Shown piece after piece: positions 17,782 to 27,095 of a DNA stretch of 64,000 nucleotides (positions within the stretch are counted from its first letter, which is position 1; every line of letters begins with the position of its first letter). The notes below the pieces were generated by a model. That model was not told the origin of the DNA. It saw only the letters and a program-made list of their open reading frames with translations, and searched no databases. Origin of the DNA: Paenactinomyces guangxiensis (GTDB taxonomy: Bacteria > Bacillota > Bacilli > Thermoactinomycetales > Thermoactinomycetaceae); contig NZ_JAECVR010000009.1 in NCBI RefSeq assembly GCF_016055185.1, forward strand, positions 89,024 through 153,023, written 5' to 3'. The position numbers and the translations under genes are program-made.

Positions 17782-18861
17782 CTATGTCAATGTTTTTACC
17801 TTGAAAGAAGCGGCCGCCTGATGAACAGGTAATGTTCTCAGATAACGAACCGCTTCTTTCAAAGAGGAAACAGGGATAATTTTCATCTTTGACCCGATCC
17901 GCCGGGCAGTTTCCTTCGCCATCCTTTCATTTGTATCCTGTGGCCCTCTGTCTTTGGGACAAAAGAAAATCTGCGCTTCCTCACGCTCAGCGGCGACAAT
18001 TTTATGTTGAATGCCTCCGATTTGGCCCACTTCACCTTTTTCAGAGATTGTCCCTGTACCGGCGATGCGATAGCCTCTGGTTAAATCTTCCGGAATCAGT
18101 TGATTGAGTACCTCCAGAGAAAACATCAGGCCTGCAGAAGGACCTCCAATATTTTCTGTTTCGATACTGGCAGGAGGCGACGTTTTCACCTCAACCCGCG
18201 GAACGGGGACGATCCCCAGTCCGGCACGCTTTTTTTGTCCGGGTGAGACGGGAAGAGCGACTAACTTTACTTTTTTCTCCATTCTTTTCCCGTTGCGGAT
18301 CAAATCAACCGTCACAACATCACCTGGCTTTTTGCGGCTGAGGTACTGAATGAGCTTTTCTGTTGAGGAGAATAACTTTTGGTCTACCTTTTTGATCAGA
18401 TCACCTTTTTGCAGAACATGCGGCTGGTTGTTTACCAGCTGAAAAACCTCTATTCCCAATATCTCGACCGATACGGGTCTTCGGGCTTCCCGGTAAGCGG
18501 CAATAATGGCGTTATGTTGTGAGGCAATCATGTTCTCCGCCTGTCGCCGCTGGTATTCTTCCTCTGATTCATTTTCAGCCAGGATTTGCTGTTCAGGGAC
18601 GAGCTCGACCCGGCCGCTTCCTTTCGCATATAAATAATCAAAAACATTTCCTTCTTTTAGAGAAATGGTTGTCAAAAGAAAAGTCCCCTTTTCCCCGGCC
18701 GTTTCTTTATCCACCTTCACAAGTGGCTTTACATCAATGGCCACTCCCGGTTGCAGTACAAAATAGGGAACCGGAATGAGCAAAGTTGCTCCGATCACAA
18801 TTAAAACCACTGAGGCAATAAATCCCCCAATAACCTGTTTACTCCATCTTCTGAAGTTCAT
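17782..18861 (-). CDS. ylbL: YlbL/SepM-type membrane PDZ-Lon serine protease
   Basis: 359 aa. An N-terminal membrane anchor (VIGGFIASVVLIVIGATLLIP) precedes a PDZ domain (about 145-215, VLQKGDLIKKVDQK) and a Lon-type Ser/Lys protease domain with nucleophile Ser in NIGGPSAGLMFSLEVL and the downstream Lys region VGQIGGIQHKIVAA. Homologues degrade or process extracytoplasmic substrates (the SepM pheromone-processing protease; YlbL in B. subtilis). The start overlaps the upstream patatin-like gene by 23 bp, as in the conserved ylbK-ylbL pair. Confidence 0.93.
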   Translation of the reverse strand: MNFRRWSKQVIGGFIASVVLIVIGATLLIPVPYFVLQPGVAIDVKPLVKVDKETAGEKGTFLLTTISLKEGNVFDYLYAKGSGRVELVPEQQILAENESEEEYQRRQAENMIASQHNAIIAAYREARRPVSVEILGIEVFQLVNNQPHVLQKGDLIKKVDQKLFSSTEKLIQYLSRKKPGDVVTVDLIRNGKRMEKKVKLVALPVSPGQKKRAGLGIVPVPRVEVKTSPPASIETENIGGPSAGLMFSLEVLNQLIPEDLTRGYRIAGTGTISEKGEVGQIGGIQHKIVAAEREEAQIFFCPKDRGPQDTNERMAKETARRIGSKMKIIPVSSLKEAVRYLRTLPVHQAAASFKVKTLT

Positions 18862-19651
18862 TCATAGCTTCCTCTCCTTGCCGCTCCTGAATCAATTTCT
18901 TTAATTGTTGAATGTGGGATCTTGCCTCTTCTTCACCCCGCCGAATACATTCTTCAACCCGCGTAAATGCTGTCGGGTTGATATCCGAAACATCAGGTTG
19001 GATGATAAAATCAGCTGTCGTCATTCTCTGTTGTAGTATTTCCCTTTCCATGATAACCAGAGTTTGCGTAATCACATCAAAGATATTGTTAATTTTCACC
19101 CTGTCTATGCGTGGCAGGACATCGACAGCAATGACAAGATCAGCACCCATCTCACGCACGACTGAAACCGGAACCCGGTCGATCACCCCTCCGTCAACCA
19201 GTATGCGATCGCCGACGATCACAGGTTCAAAGATTCCCGGGATGGATATGCTTGCTCTCACCGCTTCATCGATGGGGCCGCTCTTAAATACCACGCGTTC
19301 ACCATTGCTGAGATCCGTGGCGACCACAGCTGTGGGAATCTGTAATTCTTCCAGGGATTTTTGGTGTGTCAGCAGCCGGATTAACGCCTTTACCCTGTCT
19401 CCAATCACAAACCCCCGTTTGGGTACCGTCAAATCAAGCCAGTGTTTTCTTTTCAATCTGATTGCTAGCTTTTCACACATTTCCAGATCCAATCCGTTGG
19501 CATACAAAACTCCGACAATACTTCCCATACTGCTGCCTGCGATAAAGTCGATGGGAATTCCTTCTTGCTGCAACACTTTTAGGACGCCAAAATGTGCCAT
19601 ACCTCTGGCTGCTCCTGAACTTAACGCTAAACCAATCTTTGGTCGGGCCAA
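18839..19651 (-). CDS. Patatin-like phospholipase (YlbK/RssA family)
   Basis: 270 aa. It has the oxyanion-hole loop SSGAARGMAHFGVL, the nucleophile elbow GSSMGS (about residue 41) and the catalytic Asp in VDGGVID, forming the patatin Ser-Asp dyad. It is probably a cytosolic esterase or lipase acting on membrane lipids; its substrate is unknown. Translation starts at TTG (19651) with GGAGGAG nine bases upstream. It is co-transcribed with ylbL. Confidence 0.9.
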   Translation of the reverse strand: MARPKIGLALSSGAARGMAHFGVLKVLQQEGIPIDFIAGSSMGSIVGVLYANGLDLEMCEKLAIRLKRKHWLDLTVPKRGFVIGDRVKALIRLLTHQKSLEELQIPTAVVATDLSNGERVVFKSGPIDEAVRASISIPGIFEPVIVGDRILVDGGVIDRVPVSVVREMGADLVIAVDVLPRIDRVKINNIFDVITQTLVIMEREILQQRMTTADFIIQPDVSDINPTAFTRVEECIRRGEEEARSHIQQLKKLIQERQGEEAMNELQKME

Positions 19652-19713
19652 GGAGAGTCTCCTCCATTTTCCATCTTTTTTCTGTGAAAGTGTTCATGAG
19701 TAATCAAGCGGAG

Positions 19714-19775
19714 AAATCATATTTGTGTCGAGTGAATTTAGCTCCCGCTAGGGAACGGAGCCCTAAATATGATTT
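19714..19775. repeat. Inverted repeat upstream of the patatin-like gene
   Basis: AAATCATATTT (19714-19724) and AAATATGATTT (19765-19775) are perfect 11-bp arms. The interior has further pairing potential (TTTAG-CTCCC against GGAGCCCTAAA). It lies in the 271-bp gap between the divergent ylbK and ylbJ starts and could be an operator or leader structure. Confidence 0.55.
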
Positions 19776-19922
19776 CGGAACGGCGCTGATCAGACAAACT
19801 TTCACCCCTTGGTGTTAACATCACCTTGACATGTTTTTTAATTCATGTCGGACAACCGGTCTAAATGAATACAAACATGCGTAGACATGTTATTGACCTT
19901 GTTGCCCGTGAGGAGAGAGAGC

Positions 19923-21149
19923 ATGCAGATCACAAGTACATTTCTCCGAAGTCGGCTAAAGTCCTTTGCCCTGGCTTCCATTGCTTTTTTTATTGCCGTG
20001 GTACTGGTTATGTACCCGGAACAAGCATTTAAATCTTCTCTTCGGGGTCTGACGATCTGGTGGGATGTTGTTTTTCCTGCCCTTTTACCGTTTTTTATAA
20101 CGGCCGAGATGATGATGGGTTTTGGAGTTGTCCACTTCCTGGGTATTTTACTTGAACCGTTGATGCGCCCCATCTTTCGGGTGCCGGGAGCGGGCGCATT
20201 TGTGATGGCTGTCGGCTTGATCTCAGGAAATCCAATGGGTGCCAAGCTGACTTCCCGACTGCGTGAACAAAAACTGGTTTCACGTGAAGAAGGGGAAAGA
20301 TTAGTTTCCTTTACGAGCACTGCTGGCCCCCTATTTATATTTGGCGCCGTCGGAGTTGGTTTTTTTGAAAACACCTCGGTGGGTATCATTCTGGCTCTTG
20401 CCCATTATTCAAGCAGTATTCTGGTCGGGTATCTAATGCGCTTTTACGAGCCGCATGCCCCTCCGTCCGCTCCGCAAGAAAAGAAAACGGGATTTATTTT
20501 TATTCGGGCGTTACGGGCGATGCATCGGGCACGGATTGAGGATGGCCGGCCGTTCGGCCAGCTTCTGGGGGAGGCAGTTACCTCAGCTATACAGACACTC
20601 CTGATGATCGGCGGTTTTATTATGGTATTTTCCGTGCTGGTGCATCTGATTAACTATATCGGACTGACAAGCATACTGGCGAAGGGAATATCATATTTGT
20701 TGGCGATTCTTTCCCTTTCACCGGATTTATCTGATCCTATGCTTGCAGGCATATTTGAAATTACACTGGGCTCCCAACTCTCAAGTGCTGTTTCTCCCAG
20801 TGTGCCAATGGTCTACAAACTGACAATTGTCAGTGTCATGATCGGCTGGAACGGCTTATCGGTTCACGCCCAGGTTGCCAGTATGCTCAGCCGGACGGAT
20901 GTCCGTTATCTTCCCTATTTTTTTGCCCGGATCCTTCACGGATGCTTGGCAGGAGTCATGACCATCATCCTCTATCCTTTTTTGAAAGAGCAACTTGGCG
21001 ACTTACCAACAGCAATCCCCGTATTTTCCAGTACCGCCGGTCTAACCTCTTTGCCTTTATGGCAGATTTTACAGTGGTTTGCCACGGCGACAGCGATGAT
21101 TTGGCTGTTTTACACCGTTCGCTATGCCGCCACGCGGAAGCGAATGTAA
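19923..21149 (+). CDS. ylbJ: YlbJ/SpoVV, sporulation membrane protein for dipicolinate transport
   Basis: 408 aa with about eight to ten membrane segments of the nucleoside-recognition/Gate type (WWDVVFPALLPFFITAEMM, GLISGNPMGAKLTSRLRE). In B. subtilis this sigma-E-controlled protein is needed to deliver dipicolinic acid to the forespore. ATG at 19923 is preferred because AGGAG ends 7 nt upstream; a longer frame starts 12 codons earlier. It is divergent from the ylbK-ylbL unit and convergent with coaD. Confidence 0.92.
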   Translation: MQITSTFLRSRLKSFALASIAFFIAVVLVMYPEQAFKSSLRGLTIWWDVVFPALLPFFITAEMMMGFGVVHFLGILLEPLMRPIFRVPGAGAFVMAVGLISGNPMGAKLTSRLREQKLVSREEGERLVSFTSTAGPLFIFGAVGVGFFENTSVGIILALAHYSSSILVGYLMRFYEPHAPPSAPQEKKTGFIFIRALRAMHRARIEDGRPFGQLLGEAVTSAIQTLLMIGGFIMVFSVLVHLINYIGLTSILAKGISYLLAILSLSPDLSDPMLAGIFEITLGSQLSSAVSPSVPMVYKLTIVSVMIGWNGLSVHAQVASMLSRTDVRYLPYFFARILHGCLAGVMTIILYPFLKEQLGDLPTAIPVFSSTAGLTSLPLWQILQWFATATAMIWLFYTVRYAATRKRM

Positions 21150-21163
21150 TCAGTGCTGACGTT

Positions 21164-21198
21164 TAACCCGCTGATTCCGGTTAAACCGTTCAGCGGGT
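21164..21198. terminator. Hairpin between convergent ylbJ and coaD
   Basis: AACCCGCTGA (21164-21173) pairs with TCAGCGGGTT (21189-21198). The coaD stop codon is inside the stem. T-runs are short, so termination strength is uncertain. Confidence 0.6.
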
Positions 21199-21678
21199 TT
21201 GATCTGTAAACTTGAGACTCAACGCTTCGGCAACGTGATGTGGAACCAGATCTTTCACATCTGCCCCATATTTGGCAACTTCCTTTACCATAGCTGAACT
21301 GATAAAAGAATGTTTATTATTGGTCATCAAAAAAAGAGTTTCTACTTTTTCACTCAGCTTTCGGTTAATTGAAGCGATTTGCAGTTCATACTCAAAATCG
21401 GAAATCGCACGCAAACCGCGTAAAATTACATTGGCTTCCCGTTTATGTACATAATCGATCAAAAGACCGTCAAAGCTGTCCACTTCAACCTGGGGGAACA
21501 CTTTTGTTGCTTCAATCAGCATCTGTTTTCTCTCCTCAACGGAAAAAAGAGGATTTTTAGCTGAGTTGATAAGAACAGCTACTATGATTTTGTCAAATAC
21601 TTTGGCTCCGCGTTCAATAATATCCAGATGCCCGAATGTGACCGGGTCAAAACTCCCCGGATAGACTGCTATCTTCAT
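21190..21678 (-). CDS. coaD: Phosphopantetheine adenylyltransferase
   Basis: 162 aa; transfers AMP to 4'-phosphopantetheine in coenzyme A synthesis. The nucleotidyltransferase motif is [16 protein letters not shown], with [16 protein letters not shown] and the C-terminal [13 protein letters not shown] (ISSTxVR-type) motif. It is 2 bp from rsmD, the classic pair. The coaD product supports the ACP prosthetic-group supply. Confidence 0.97.
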   Translation of the reverse strand: MKIAVYPGSFDPVTFGHLDIIERGAKVFDKIIVAVLINSAKNPLFSVEERKQMLIEATKVFPQVEVDSFDGLLIDYVHKREANVILRGLRAISDFEYELQIASINRKLSEKVETLFLMTNNKHSFISSAMVKEVAKYGADVKDLVPHHVAEALSLKFTDQTR

Positions 21679-21680
21679 TT

Positions 21681-22253
21681 TTATTGACGGCCCTCCTTTG
21701 ACAATCCTGACTGATAGAGAAAGATTGAAGTATCTCCGTAAGATAATTGACGGGTCGCAATTAAGGTGCCAATGGATGGAGGAAGTTCCCGGCGGGTTGG
21801 ATACTCCGCCACAACCACCCCGTCTTCATTCAACAAATCATTTTTGGAAATTTGCTCCAACACTGGCAGGAGTAAATTTCCTTGATAAGGCGGATCTAAA
21901 AAGATGATCCGAAAGCGAAGTTTTCGTTGTTTCAACACTTTCAACACCGACCGGGCATCGCGGCGGTAAATCTCAGCCCGGTCATTCATCCTGGCCGCTT
22001 CCACATTGCTGCGAATCGTATCCAAACTGGTTTTTGAACGGTCAATAAAGATCGCCCGTTCCGCACCCCTGCTCAGTGCTTCAAGCCCCAGGGCTCCGGT
22101 ACCGGCAAATAGATCAAGCACCCAGCCTCCGTCAAAAAAAGGCCCGATAACCTGAAAAAGCGATTCTTTGACACGATCAGCTGTTGGTCGCACATGTGAA
22201 CCAGGAACCATCTTTAATCTCGTCCCGCGAGCAGTGCCGGCAATAATACGCAT
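21681..22253 (-). CDS. rsmD: 16S rRNA (guanine966-N2)-methyltransferase RsmD
   Basis: 190 aa class I methyltransferase. It has the RsmD start [10 protein letters not shown], a SAM-binding loop [20 protein letters not shown] and the catalytic FLDPPYQ motif. It modifies 16S rRNA G966 in the small subunit. First gene of the rsmD-coaD unit. Confidence 0.96.
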   Translation of the reverse strand: MRIIAGTARGTRLKMVPGSHVRPTADRVKESLFQVIGPFFDGGWVLDLFAGTGALGLEALSRGAERAIFIDRSKTSLDTIRSNVEAARMNDRAEIYRRDARSVLKVLKQRKLRFRIIFLDPPYQGNLLLPVLEQISKNDLLNEDGVVVAEYPTRRELPPSIGTLIATRQLSYGDTSIFLYQSGLSKEGRQ

Positions 22254-22390
22254 TTATGACTTCCTTACATCGATATACTTTTGGAACATTTCTTATCCTA
22301 TCACAAATCTTCCGCAAATCAAAAGCGGCTCCGAGACAAAAAAGTTCATTCAATATGTATAAAAAAAAATAAAGCGGTAATGATAAAAGA

Positions 22391-22545
22391 TGACAACGTC
22401 AATCATTGATGTTGTCGAACCGCGGAGAAGACTTACGTTTCCCCATAAGCTCTTCCTCCGGTTTCTCCTCTCCCATTTAGTATCTGACACAATGGTTGTG
22501 AAAGATACCATGGGCTCGCGCCATATCACGCGAGCCATTTTTTTG
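22391..22545 (+). ncRNA. Candidate structured RNA: four consecutive hairpins ending in a terminator
   Basis: Within the 298-bp gap before rsmD, four helices occur in order on the plus strand: P1 GACAACGTCA/TGATGTTGTC (about 22391-22416); P2 GAACCGCGGAGAAG with CTTCCTCCGGTTTC, imperfect (about 22417-22466); P3 GTATCT-CACAA/TTGTG-AGATAC (about 22480-22509); P4 GGCTCGCG/CGCGAGCC followed by seven T. No plus-strand gene follows. It could be an independent small RNA. Alternatively P1, which on the minus strand precedes a T-rich tract, ends the opposing proline-rich gene. I do not recognise a known RNA family. Confidence 0.45.
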
Positions 22546-22551
22546 CCTTTT

Positions 22552-23094
22552 TTAAATCTGTTTTTTTCGTCTGCTTTTTCCTCTGCGCGAACCGGTACGT
22601 GATTGATTCAGACTGGCTGTTTCATCATAAGAATGAGGTAATTCCTCCCAGCTTCTGCCTTGTCTCAAAGAACGTGAGGGCGATTCCGGATGCTTGTTCC
22701 CCGTAGGTCCCCATTCACTCTCCGGCCTGAAGGGCCCGGGCAGAGAGGGGGAACCATAAGCTTCCGGCGCTCTCGGCGGACCCGGAAATGGGCCATAAGC
22801 TTCCTGATTAGGCCGGGTCCACGGGGCCTCTTTCCGTTTGGGATGGACGTGAGGTTCCATCATCCACTCTCTTTCCCACAAATCCCTTGCTACCGGACCG
22901 GGATGTCGCTCATCGGCACGCGGTTGCGGGTTCGGAGGTCCTTCTCCCCAAAAAGCAGGGTGATCTTCCCAGAATCCAAAGGATCTCGGCATCTGTTCCT
23001 GATGGGGAAATTCCCACGGAGGACGGTTCAGATTTGCCTCCTTTGTTTGCTCTTCCTGTTTATTCAGGATTTGAGCCTTTCTTTTTTTTCTCAT
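22552..23094 (-). CDS. Proline-rich low-complexity protein, possibly spore-surface
   Basis: About 180 aa, very rich in Pro, Glu, Arg, Gly and Trp, with repeated short motifs such as PWEFP, PFPGPP and PGPFRPE and a basic C-terminus (GSRRGKSRRKK). It has no membrane segment or signal peptide. The ATG at 23094 follows AAGGTG and is preferred over two ATGs upstream. Such unstructured, charged proteins are common in spore coats of Bacillales, but that role is a guess. No family recognised. Confidence 0.6.
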   Translation of the reverse strand: MRKKRKAQILNKQEEQTKEANLNRPPWEFPHQEQMPRSFGFWEDHPAFWGEGPPNPQPRADERHPGPVARDLWEREWMMEPHVHPKRKEAPWTRPNQEAYGPFPGPPRAPEAYGSPSLPGPFRPESEWGPTGNKHPESPSRSLRQGRSWEELPHSYDETASLNQSRTGSRRGKSRRKKQI

Positions 23095-23214
23095 ATTATC
23101 CATCACCTTCTTATCAATCATGTCAAAATCCCATTAGCCAGACACTAATACCTTATGTTTGGCCACCTTTGCCTGTCCGTGTCAATCGCCCAGCAAAGAT
23201 GCCTAATTTTCCTT

Positions 23215-23523
23215 TTAGATGGACCGTTTTAACATTCCGGCCTCAGCCGGAGTTAATACCCCTTCTGTAACCATCAGGTCGATCATTTTACTCGATAGCT
23301 CATACCAGCGAGGAGACCGTTTTAAACGTTCAATTTCCTCCTGAGTAAATAAACGATAGGGAATCTGTTGGGAAAACGCCAATAACCCCATCACTCCCTG
23401 CCTTCTGCGAATCATTTTCGCCTGAGAAACCAGAGACTTGATTTGATCCACCGTTACAGCTTTTCTGCCCAGGGTTTGATTGATCGTACGTGCCACAACT
23501 TGATAAACATGATTGTTATTCAC
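23215..23523 (-). CDS. Hypothetical protein (102 aa)
   Basis: Start GTG at 23523 with GGGGG eight bases upstream; a TTG two codons earlier is possible. The protein is helical and basic with segments NHVYQVVARTINQTLG, VTVDQIKSLVSQAKMIRRR and YRLFTQEEIERLKRSPRWYEL. No membrane helix. I do not recognise the family. Separated by about 150 bp from the divergent YjzC-like gene. Confidence 0.65.
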   Translation of the reverse strand: MNNNHVYQVVARTINQTLGRKAVTVDQIKSLVSQAKMIRRRQGVMGLLAFSQQIPYRLFTQEEIERLKRSPRWYELSSKMIDLMVTEGVLTPAEAGMLKRSI

Positions 23524-23673
23524 ATGCAATTACCCCCATCACACGATGAATGATTCATCATATGCGTCCACTGAAAAAGCGTACATTGCATTTGCCTATC
23601 AGCAAGGAAGTGATACCAGTGCATGACGGAAAGTGCTTTGGAAAAGCTATCTTAAAAAGGAGGTGAATGTGAA

Positions 23674-23847
23674 ATGGCTGATCGAGCTGATGCATTCAAA
23701 ACGGGTGACCGTGTCAGGGAACCCGGTCAATATGTAAGTGCAGCCGGTGAAAGAGCGGAGTATCAGGAAGGAGATACGTTCAAAGCTTGTCCCGCAACCG
23801 GAAAAGAAACGACCTGGAGACAGCATGACGACGGGTGTGGTTGTTAA
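23674..23847 (+). CDS. YjzC-like small protein (57 aa)
   Basis: It starts eight bases after AAAGGAGGTGA. The sequence FKTGDRVREPGQYVSAAGER resembles the YjzC family (F-x-P-G-x-x-x-x-x-x-G-x-Y). It ends in a short Cys tail (DDGCGC) plus a Cys at residue 39, which may bind metal. Function unknown. The downstream hairpin at 23993-24046 is a plausible terminator. Confidence 0.7.
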   Translation: MADRADAFKTGDRVREPGQYVSAAGERAEYQEGDTFKACPATGKETTWRQHDDGCGC

Positions 23848-23992
23848 TCTGTCCCTGTTTAAAACATGAAACCGGGTCGATTCCCTCAGGGAAAAACCGG
23901 CCCTGACTTATGGAAAGATCGGTTTTTCTGCGGGATTCACGCAGACACTCGCAGCAAATCCCCGGCCTGACCAGTCGGACCGGACATAAATC
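23848..23992. other. Intergenic spacer
   Basis: No gene supported here. It contains short GC-rich repeats (AACCGG, CCGGCC) only. Confidence 0.5.
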
Positions 23993-24058
23993 AAGCCCGC
24001 TGGTCAATGATTTTTTATTTTTATTCAGCCATTGACCAGCGGGCTTGTTTTATTTTTT
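23993..24058 (+). terminator. Long terminator hairpin between YjzC-like gene and recG
   Basis: A perfect 17-bp stem (23993-24009 with 24030-24046) with an AT-rich 20-nt loop, followed on the plus strand by TTTTATTTTTT. It may also stop recG transcripts on the other strand. Confidence 0.85.
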
Positions 24059-24090
24059 GGATCGGATCTTTTGGAGAGACTGGCTGACAA

Positions 24091-26139
24091 TCAGTCAAAA
24101 CTGGTCGCCCCCAACTCCGCCTTCATCAAGTATTCAAATAATGGCTGTGTTTCCGGATTGGATTGAAAATTGGGCTGGTTGACAACCTCAGCCGCATCAG
24201 AGCGGGCGATTTCCAGAACACGAAAATCTTCGCTTAAGTCTGCCACCTTAAAATCAGGAAGGCCACTCTGTTTAACACCCAGAAAATCTCCGGGCCCGCG
24301 TAATTCCAGATCGCGCCGGGAGATTTCAAAACCATCAGTGGTTTCTGTCATGACACGCATCCGCTCCACTCCGGCTTCAGATTTGGGATCAGCCACAAGA
24401 ATACAGGATGACGCCCCCCCACCCCGCCCAACGCGCCCTCTCAGTTGGTGCAACTGGGCCAGGCCGAAGCGGTCAGCGTCATAAACAACCATCACTGTAG
24501 CATTGGGTACATTGACCCCAACTTCGACAACGGTGGTAGAGATCAGCACCTGTACCTCATTTTCGGCAAACAGGCGCATCACTTCTTCTTTTTCCGTTGC
24601 ACTCATCCGGCCGTGTAACAACCCCACCCGGATCGGAGACATCTCTACCGCCAGTTGTTCAAATACCTCCTGGGCATTTTGCAAATCCAGTTTCTCCGAC
24701 TCTTCAATCAGTGGACAAATGACATATGCCTGATGACCTTTGGTGCATTCTTTTTTGATATACTGCACAATCCGTGGCCACATGTCCTTTTTCACCCAGT
24801 AGGTATCAATCGGCTGGCGGCCTGCGGGCATTTCGTCAATCGTGGAGACATCCATCTCCCCAAATACCGTGATCGCCAGCGTTCTGGGAATGGGAGTAGC
24901 TGTCATAAACAGCACATCCGGCACTTCTCCCTTCTCCCTCAACAAGGCTCTCTGTTTCACGCCAAAGCGGTGCTGTTCATCAGTGATCACCAGCCCCAGC
25001 CGGCGGAAAGTGACGGGCTCCTGAATCAGCGCATGGGTACCCACCACCACATCGGCCAGCCCCATTTGAATTTGCCCCAGCAGATCCCGGCGTTCCTTGG
25101 CCGTCATGCTCCCTGTTAAGGAAACCACTTTCATTCCATACGGGGTCAATAATTCGGCAAGAGATGCAGTATGTTGATCGGCCAGAATCTCTGTCGGAAC
25201 CATTAACGCTCCCTGATAACCGCTTAAATAGTTGGCGTAGAGTGCAATGGCTGCCACCACCGTTTTACCCGAACCTACATCCCCCTGCAACAGGCGGTTC
25301 ATCTGTGCCGGTGCCCGCAAATCTTGCAAAATCTCGCGCGTAACCCGCTTTTGCGCCCCTGTCAAGGGAAAAGCGAGTCCAGAAATAAATTCCTTTACCT
25401 GTTTCATGTCAAACTCATGGGATACACCTTTCACTTCAGTACGGTGAACCTTTTTGAGCCACATCATTTTAAGTTCATACAGAAACAACTCTTCGTATAC
25501 CATGCGGCGCCTCGCCTGGCGGCCGTCCTCTTTGCCTTTCGGAAAGTGGAGCAAATACATCGCTTTCGCCCGGGAAATAAGTTTATAGCGCTGAATCAAT
25601 TCCTGCGGCAAAATTTCTTTGATATGACCGCCGTATTTAACAAACGCCTCATAAATCAACTTTCGCAACCAGCTCATTTTAACAGCACTGGTGACAGAGT
25701 AAACGGGTTGTAAACGGCCCACATGCCTCTCTTGCTCCCGTTCACTGATCAATGTCCGGTCTGCGGTGACCTGAAGCCGGTTCCGCTCCCATTTTCCGGA
25801 GATAACAATGGTGTTTCCGGCATGCAATTTGTCTTTGAGATACGCCTGGTTAAACCAGATCACATGGATATGAATTCCGTTTACATCCAATTTAACCGTC
25901 ATGCGGGACTTTTTCTTGCCGTACCATCTCACACTGGGCTGCCCGTAAACACGGCCTTGAACCGTTACTTTCTCCCCGTCTGACGCCTCCGTTAAATCGG
26001 TGAGCCGGTAATCTTCATACCGGTACGGATAATACTCCAATAAATCGGCGATGGACTCAATCCCAAGTTCGGACAGGTCTTGCTTTTTCTGCTCCCCCAC
26101 TCCCGGCAACACATCAACAGGTATATCAGCCAGATTCAT
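24091..26139 (-). CDS. recG: ATP-dependent DNA helicase RecG
   Basis: 682 aa; remodels stalled forks and Holliday junctions. The N-terminal wedge/OB-fold region (about 1-250, GVGEQKKQDLSELGI, VQGRVYGQPSVRW) precedes the helicase core with Walker A GDVGSGKTVVA (about residue 290), the DEQH box VITDEQHRFG, TATPIPRTLA and the C-terminal QLRGRVGRG motif. Its start overlaps the sdaAA stop by 3 bp, implying translational coupling. Confidence 0.97.
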   Translation of the reverse strand: MNLADIPVDVLPGVGEQKKQDLSELGIESIADLLEYYPYRYEDYRLTDLTEASDGEKVTVQGRVYGQPSVRWYGKKKSRMTVKLDVNGIHIHVIWFNQAYLKDKLHAGNTIVISGKWERNRLQVTADRTLISEREQERHVGRLQPVYSVTSAVKMSWLRKLIYEAFVKYGGHIKEILPQELIQRYKLISRAKAMYLLHFPKGKEDGRQARRRMVYEELFLYELKMMWLKKVHRTEVKGVSHEFDMKQVKEFISGLAFPLTGAQKRVTREILQDLRAPAQMNRLLQGDVGSGKTVVAAIALYANYLSGYQGALMVPTEILADQHTASLAELLTPYGMKVVSLTGSMTAKERRDLLGQIQMGLADVVVGTHALIQEPVTFRRLGLVITDEQHRFGVKQRALLREKGEVPDVLFMTATPIPRTLAITVFGEMDVSTIDEMPAGRQPIDTYWVKKDMWPRIVQYIKKECTKGHQAYVICPLIEESEKLDLQNAQEVFEQLAVEMSPIRVGLLHGRMSATEKEEVMRLFAENEVQVLISTTVVEVGVNVPNATVMVVYDADRFGLAQLHQLRGRVGRGGGASSCILVADPKSEAGVERMRVMTETTDGFEISRRDLELRGPGDFLGVKQSGLPDFKVADLSEDFRVLEIARSDAAEVVNQPNFQSNPETQPLFEYLMKAELGATSFD

Positions 26140-27032
26140 TTCTTTTTGGCGATAGACCCAAAGATTTGCCGTTCTAACGCACGTCCGGTCGGGGTAGCAG
26201 CAAGACCGCCGAGAGCCGTTTCTTTGAGAGCTGCTGGCATGCTTTGTCCAATCTTGTACATCGCCTCGATCACTTCATCGGTGGGGATAACACTTTTCAC
26301 TCCTGCCATGGCCATATCGGCCGCCACCATGGCAATGGCCGCTCCCATGGCATTTCGCTTTACACAGGGGGCTTCCACAAGCCCGGCAACCGGATCACAA
26401 ACCAGACCCAACATATTTTTCAAAGCGATCGCCACCGCTTCGGCAGACATCGAAGGAGTCCCTCCGGCCATTTCCACCACTGCTGCAGCGGCCATTGCTG
26501 TCGCTGATCCCACCTCTGCCTGGCAGCCGCCTGCCGCTCCGGAAATACAGGCGTTATTGGCAATGGTAAATCCAATCGCCCCGGCAACAAACAGAGCACG
26601 AATCATCGTTTCCCGATCGGAATTCAGTTTTTCGGCAGCCGTAAAAATGGTTCCCGGCAAAATTCCACAGGCTCCTGCGGTTGGAGTAGCAACAATGGTT
26701 CCCATCGCGGCATTAACTTCTGAAGTGGCAGTCGCCCGTGAAACCGCATCCAAAATGGTGGGACCGGATAAAAGCACGGGAGCGTTTTTCTTATATTCCT
26801 GAATCTTCCTGGCATCCCCTCCGGTCAAACCGCTATGGGACCGGATGTCTTCAGTCAGCCCGCGCTGAATCGCTTGCTCCATCACATCGAGATTGCGCCC
26901 CATCTCGGCAAATATCTCTTCCCTGGGACGATTCATTACTTCTGCTTCGTGTAAAATCATCACCTCAGAAATTTTCAGTTTCTCTGTTTCCGCAACTTCA
27001 ACTAACTCGGCAACCGTACGAAACTTCATCAC
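26136..27032 (-). CDS. sdaAA: L-serine dehydratase, alpha chain (iron-sulphur)
   Basis: 298 aa; with the beta chain deaminates L-serine to pyruvate and ammonia. The Cys residues expected to hold the [4Fe-4S] cluster are visible in NACISGAAGGCQAEVG and CDPVAGLVEAPCVKRN, and LSGPTILDAVSRA lies in the substrate site region. Start GTG at 27032 or ATG at 27029, both after AAGGAG. Two-subunit serine dehydratases of this type are standard in Firmicutes. Confidence 0.96.
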   Translation of the reverse strand: MMKFRTVAELVEVAETEKLKISEVMILHEAEVMNRPREEIFAEMGRNLDVMEQAIQRGLTEDIRSHSGLTGGDARKIQEYKKNAPVLLSGPTILDAVSRATATSEVNAAMGTIVATPTAGACGILPGTIFTAAEKLNSDRETMIRALFVAGAIGFTIANNACISGAAGGCQAEVGSATAMAAAAVVEMAGGTPSMSAEAVAIALKNMLGLVCDPVAGLVEAPCVKRNAMGAAIAMVAADMAMAGVKSVIPTDEVIEAMYKIGQSMPAALKETALGGLAATPTGRALERQIFGSIAKKK

Positions 27033-27095
27033 AAATATACTCCTTTTCCATAGAAACCGCCGCCTAAAAACGATTAGGCGGCCGATTCTGGATGG

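Noticed and set aside
22350..22602. Short frames on both strands over the structured intergenic region
   Set aside because: They cross the hairpins and have no family or Shine-Dalgarno; the structure explains the sequence better.
23780..24007. 75-codon minus-strand frame
   Set aside because: It overlaps the YjzC-like gene and the long terminator stem; no ribosome-binding site.
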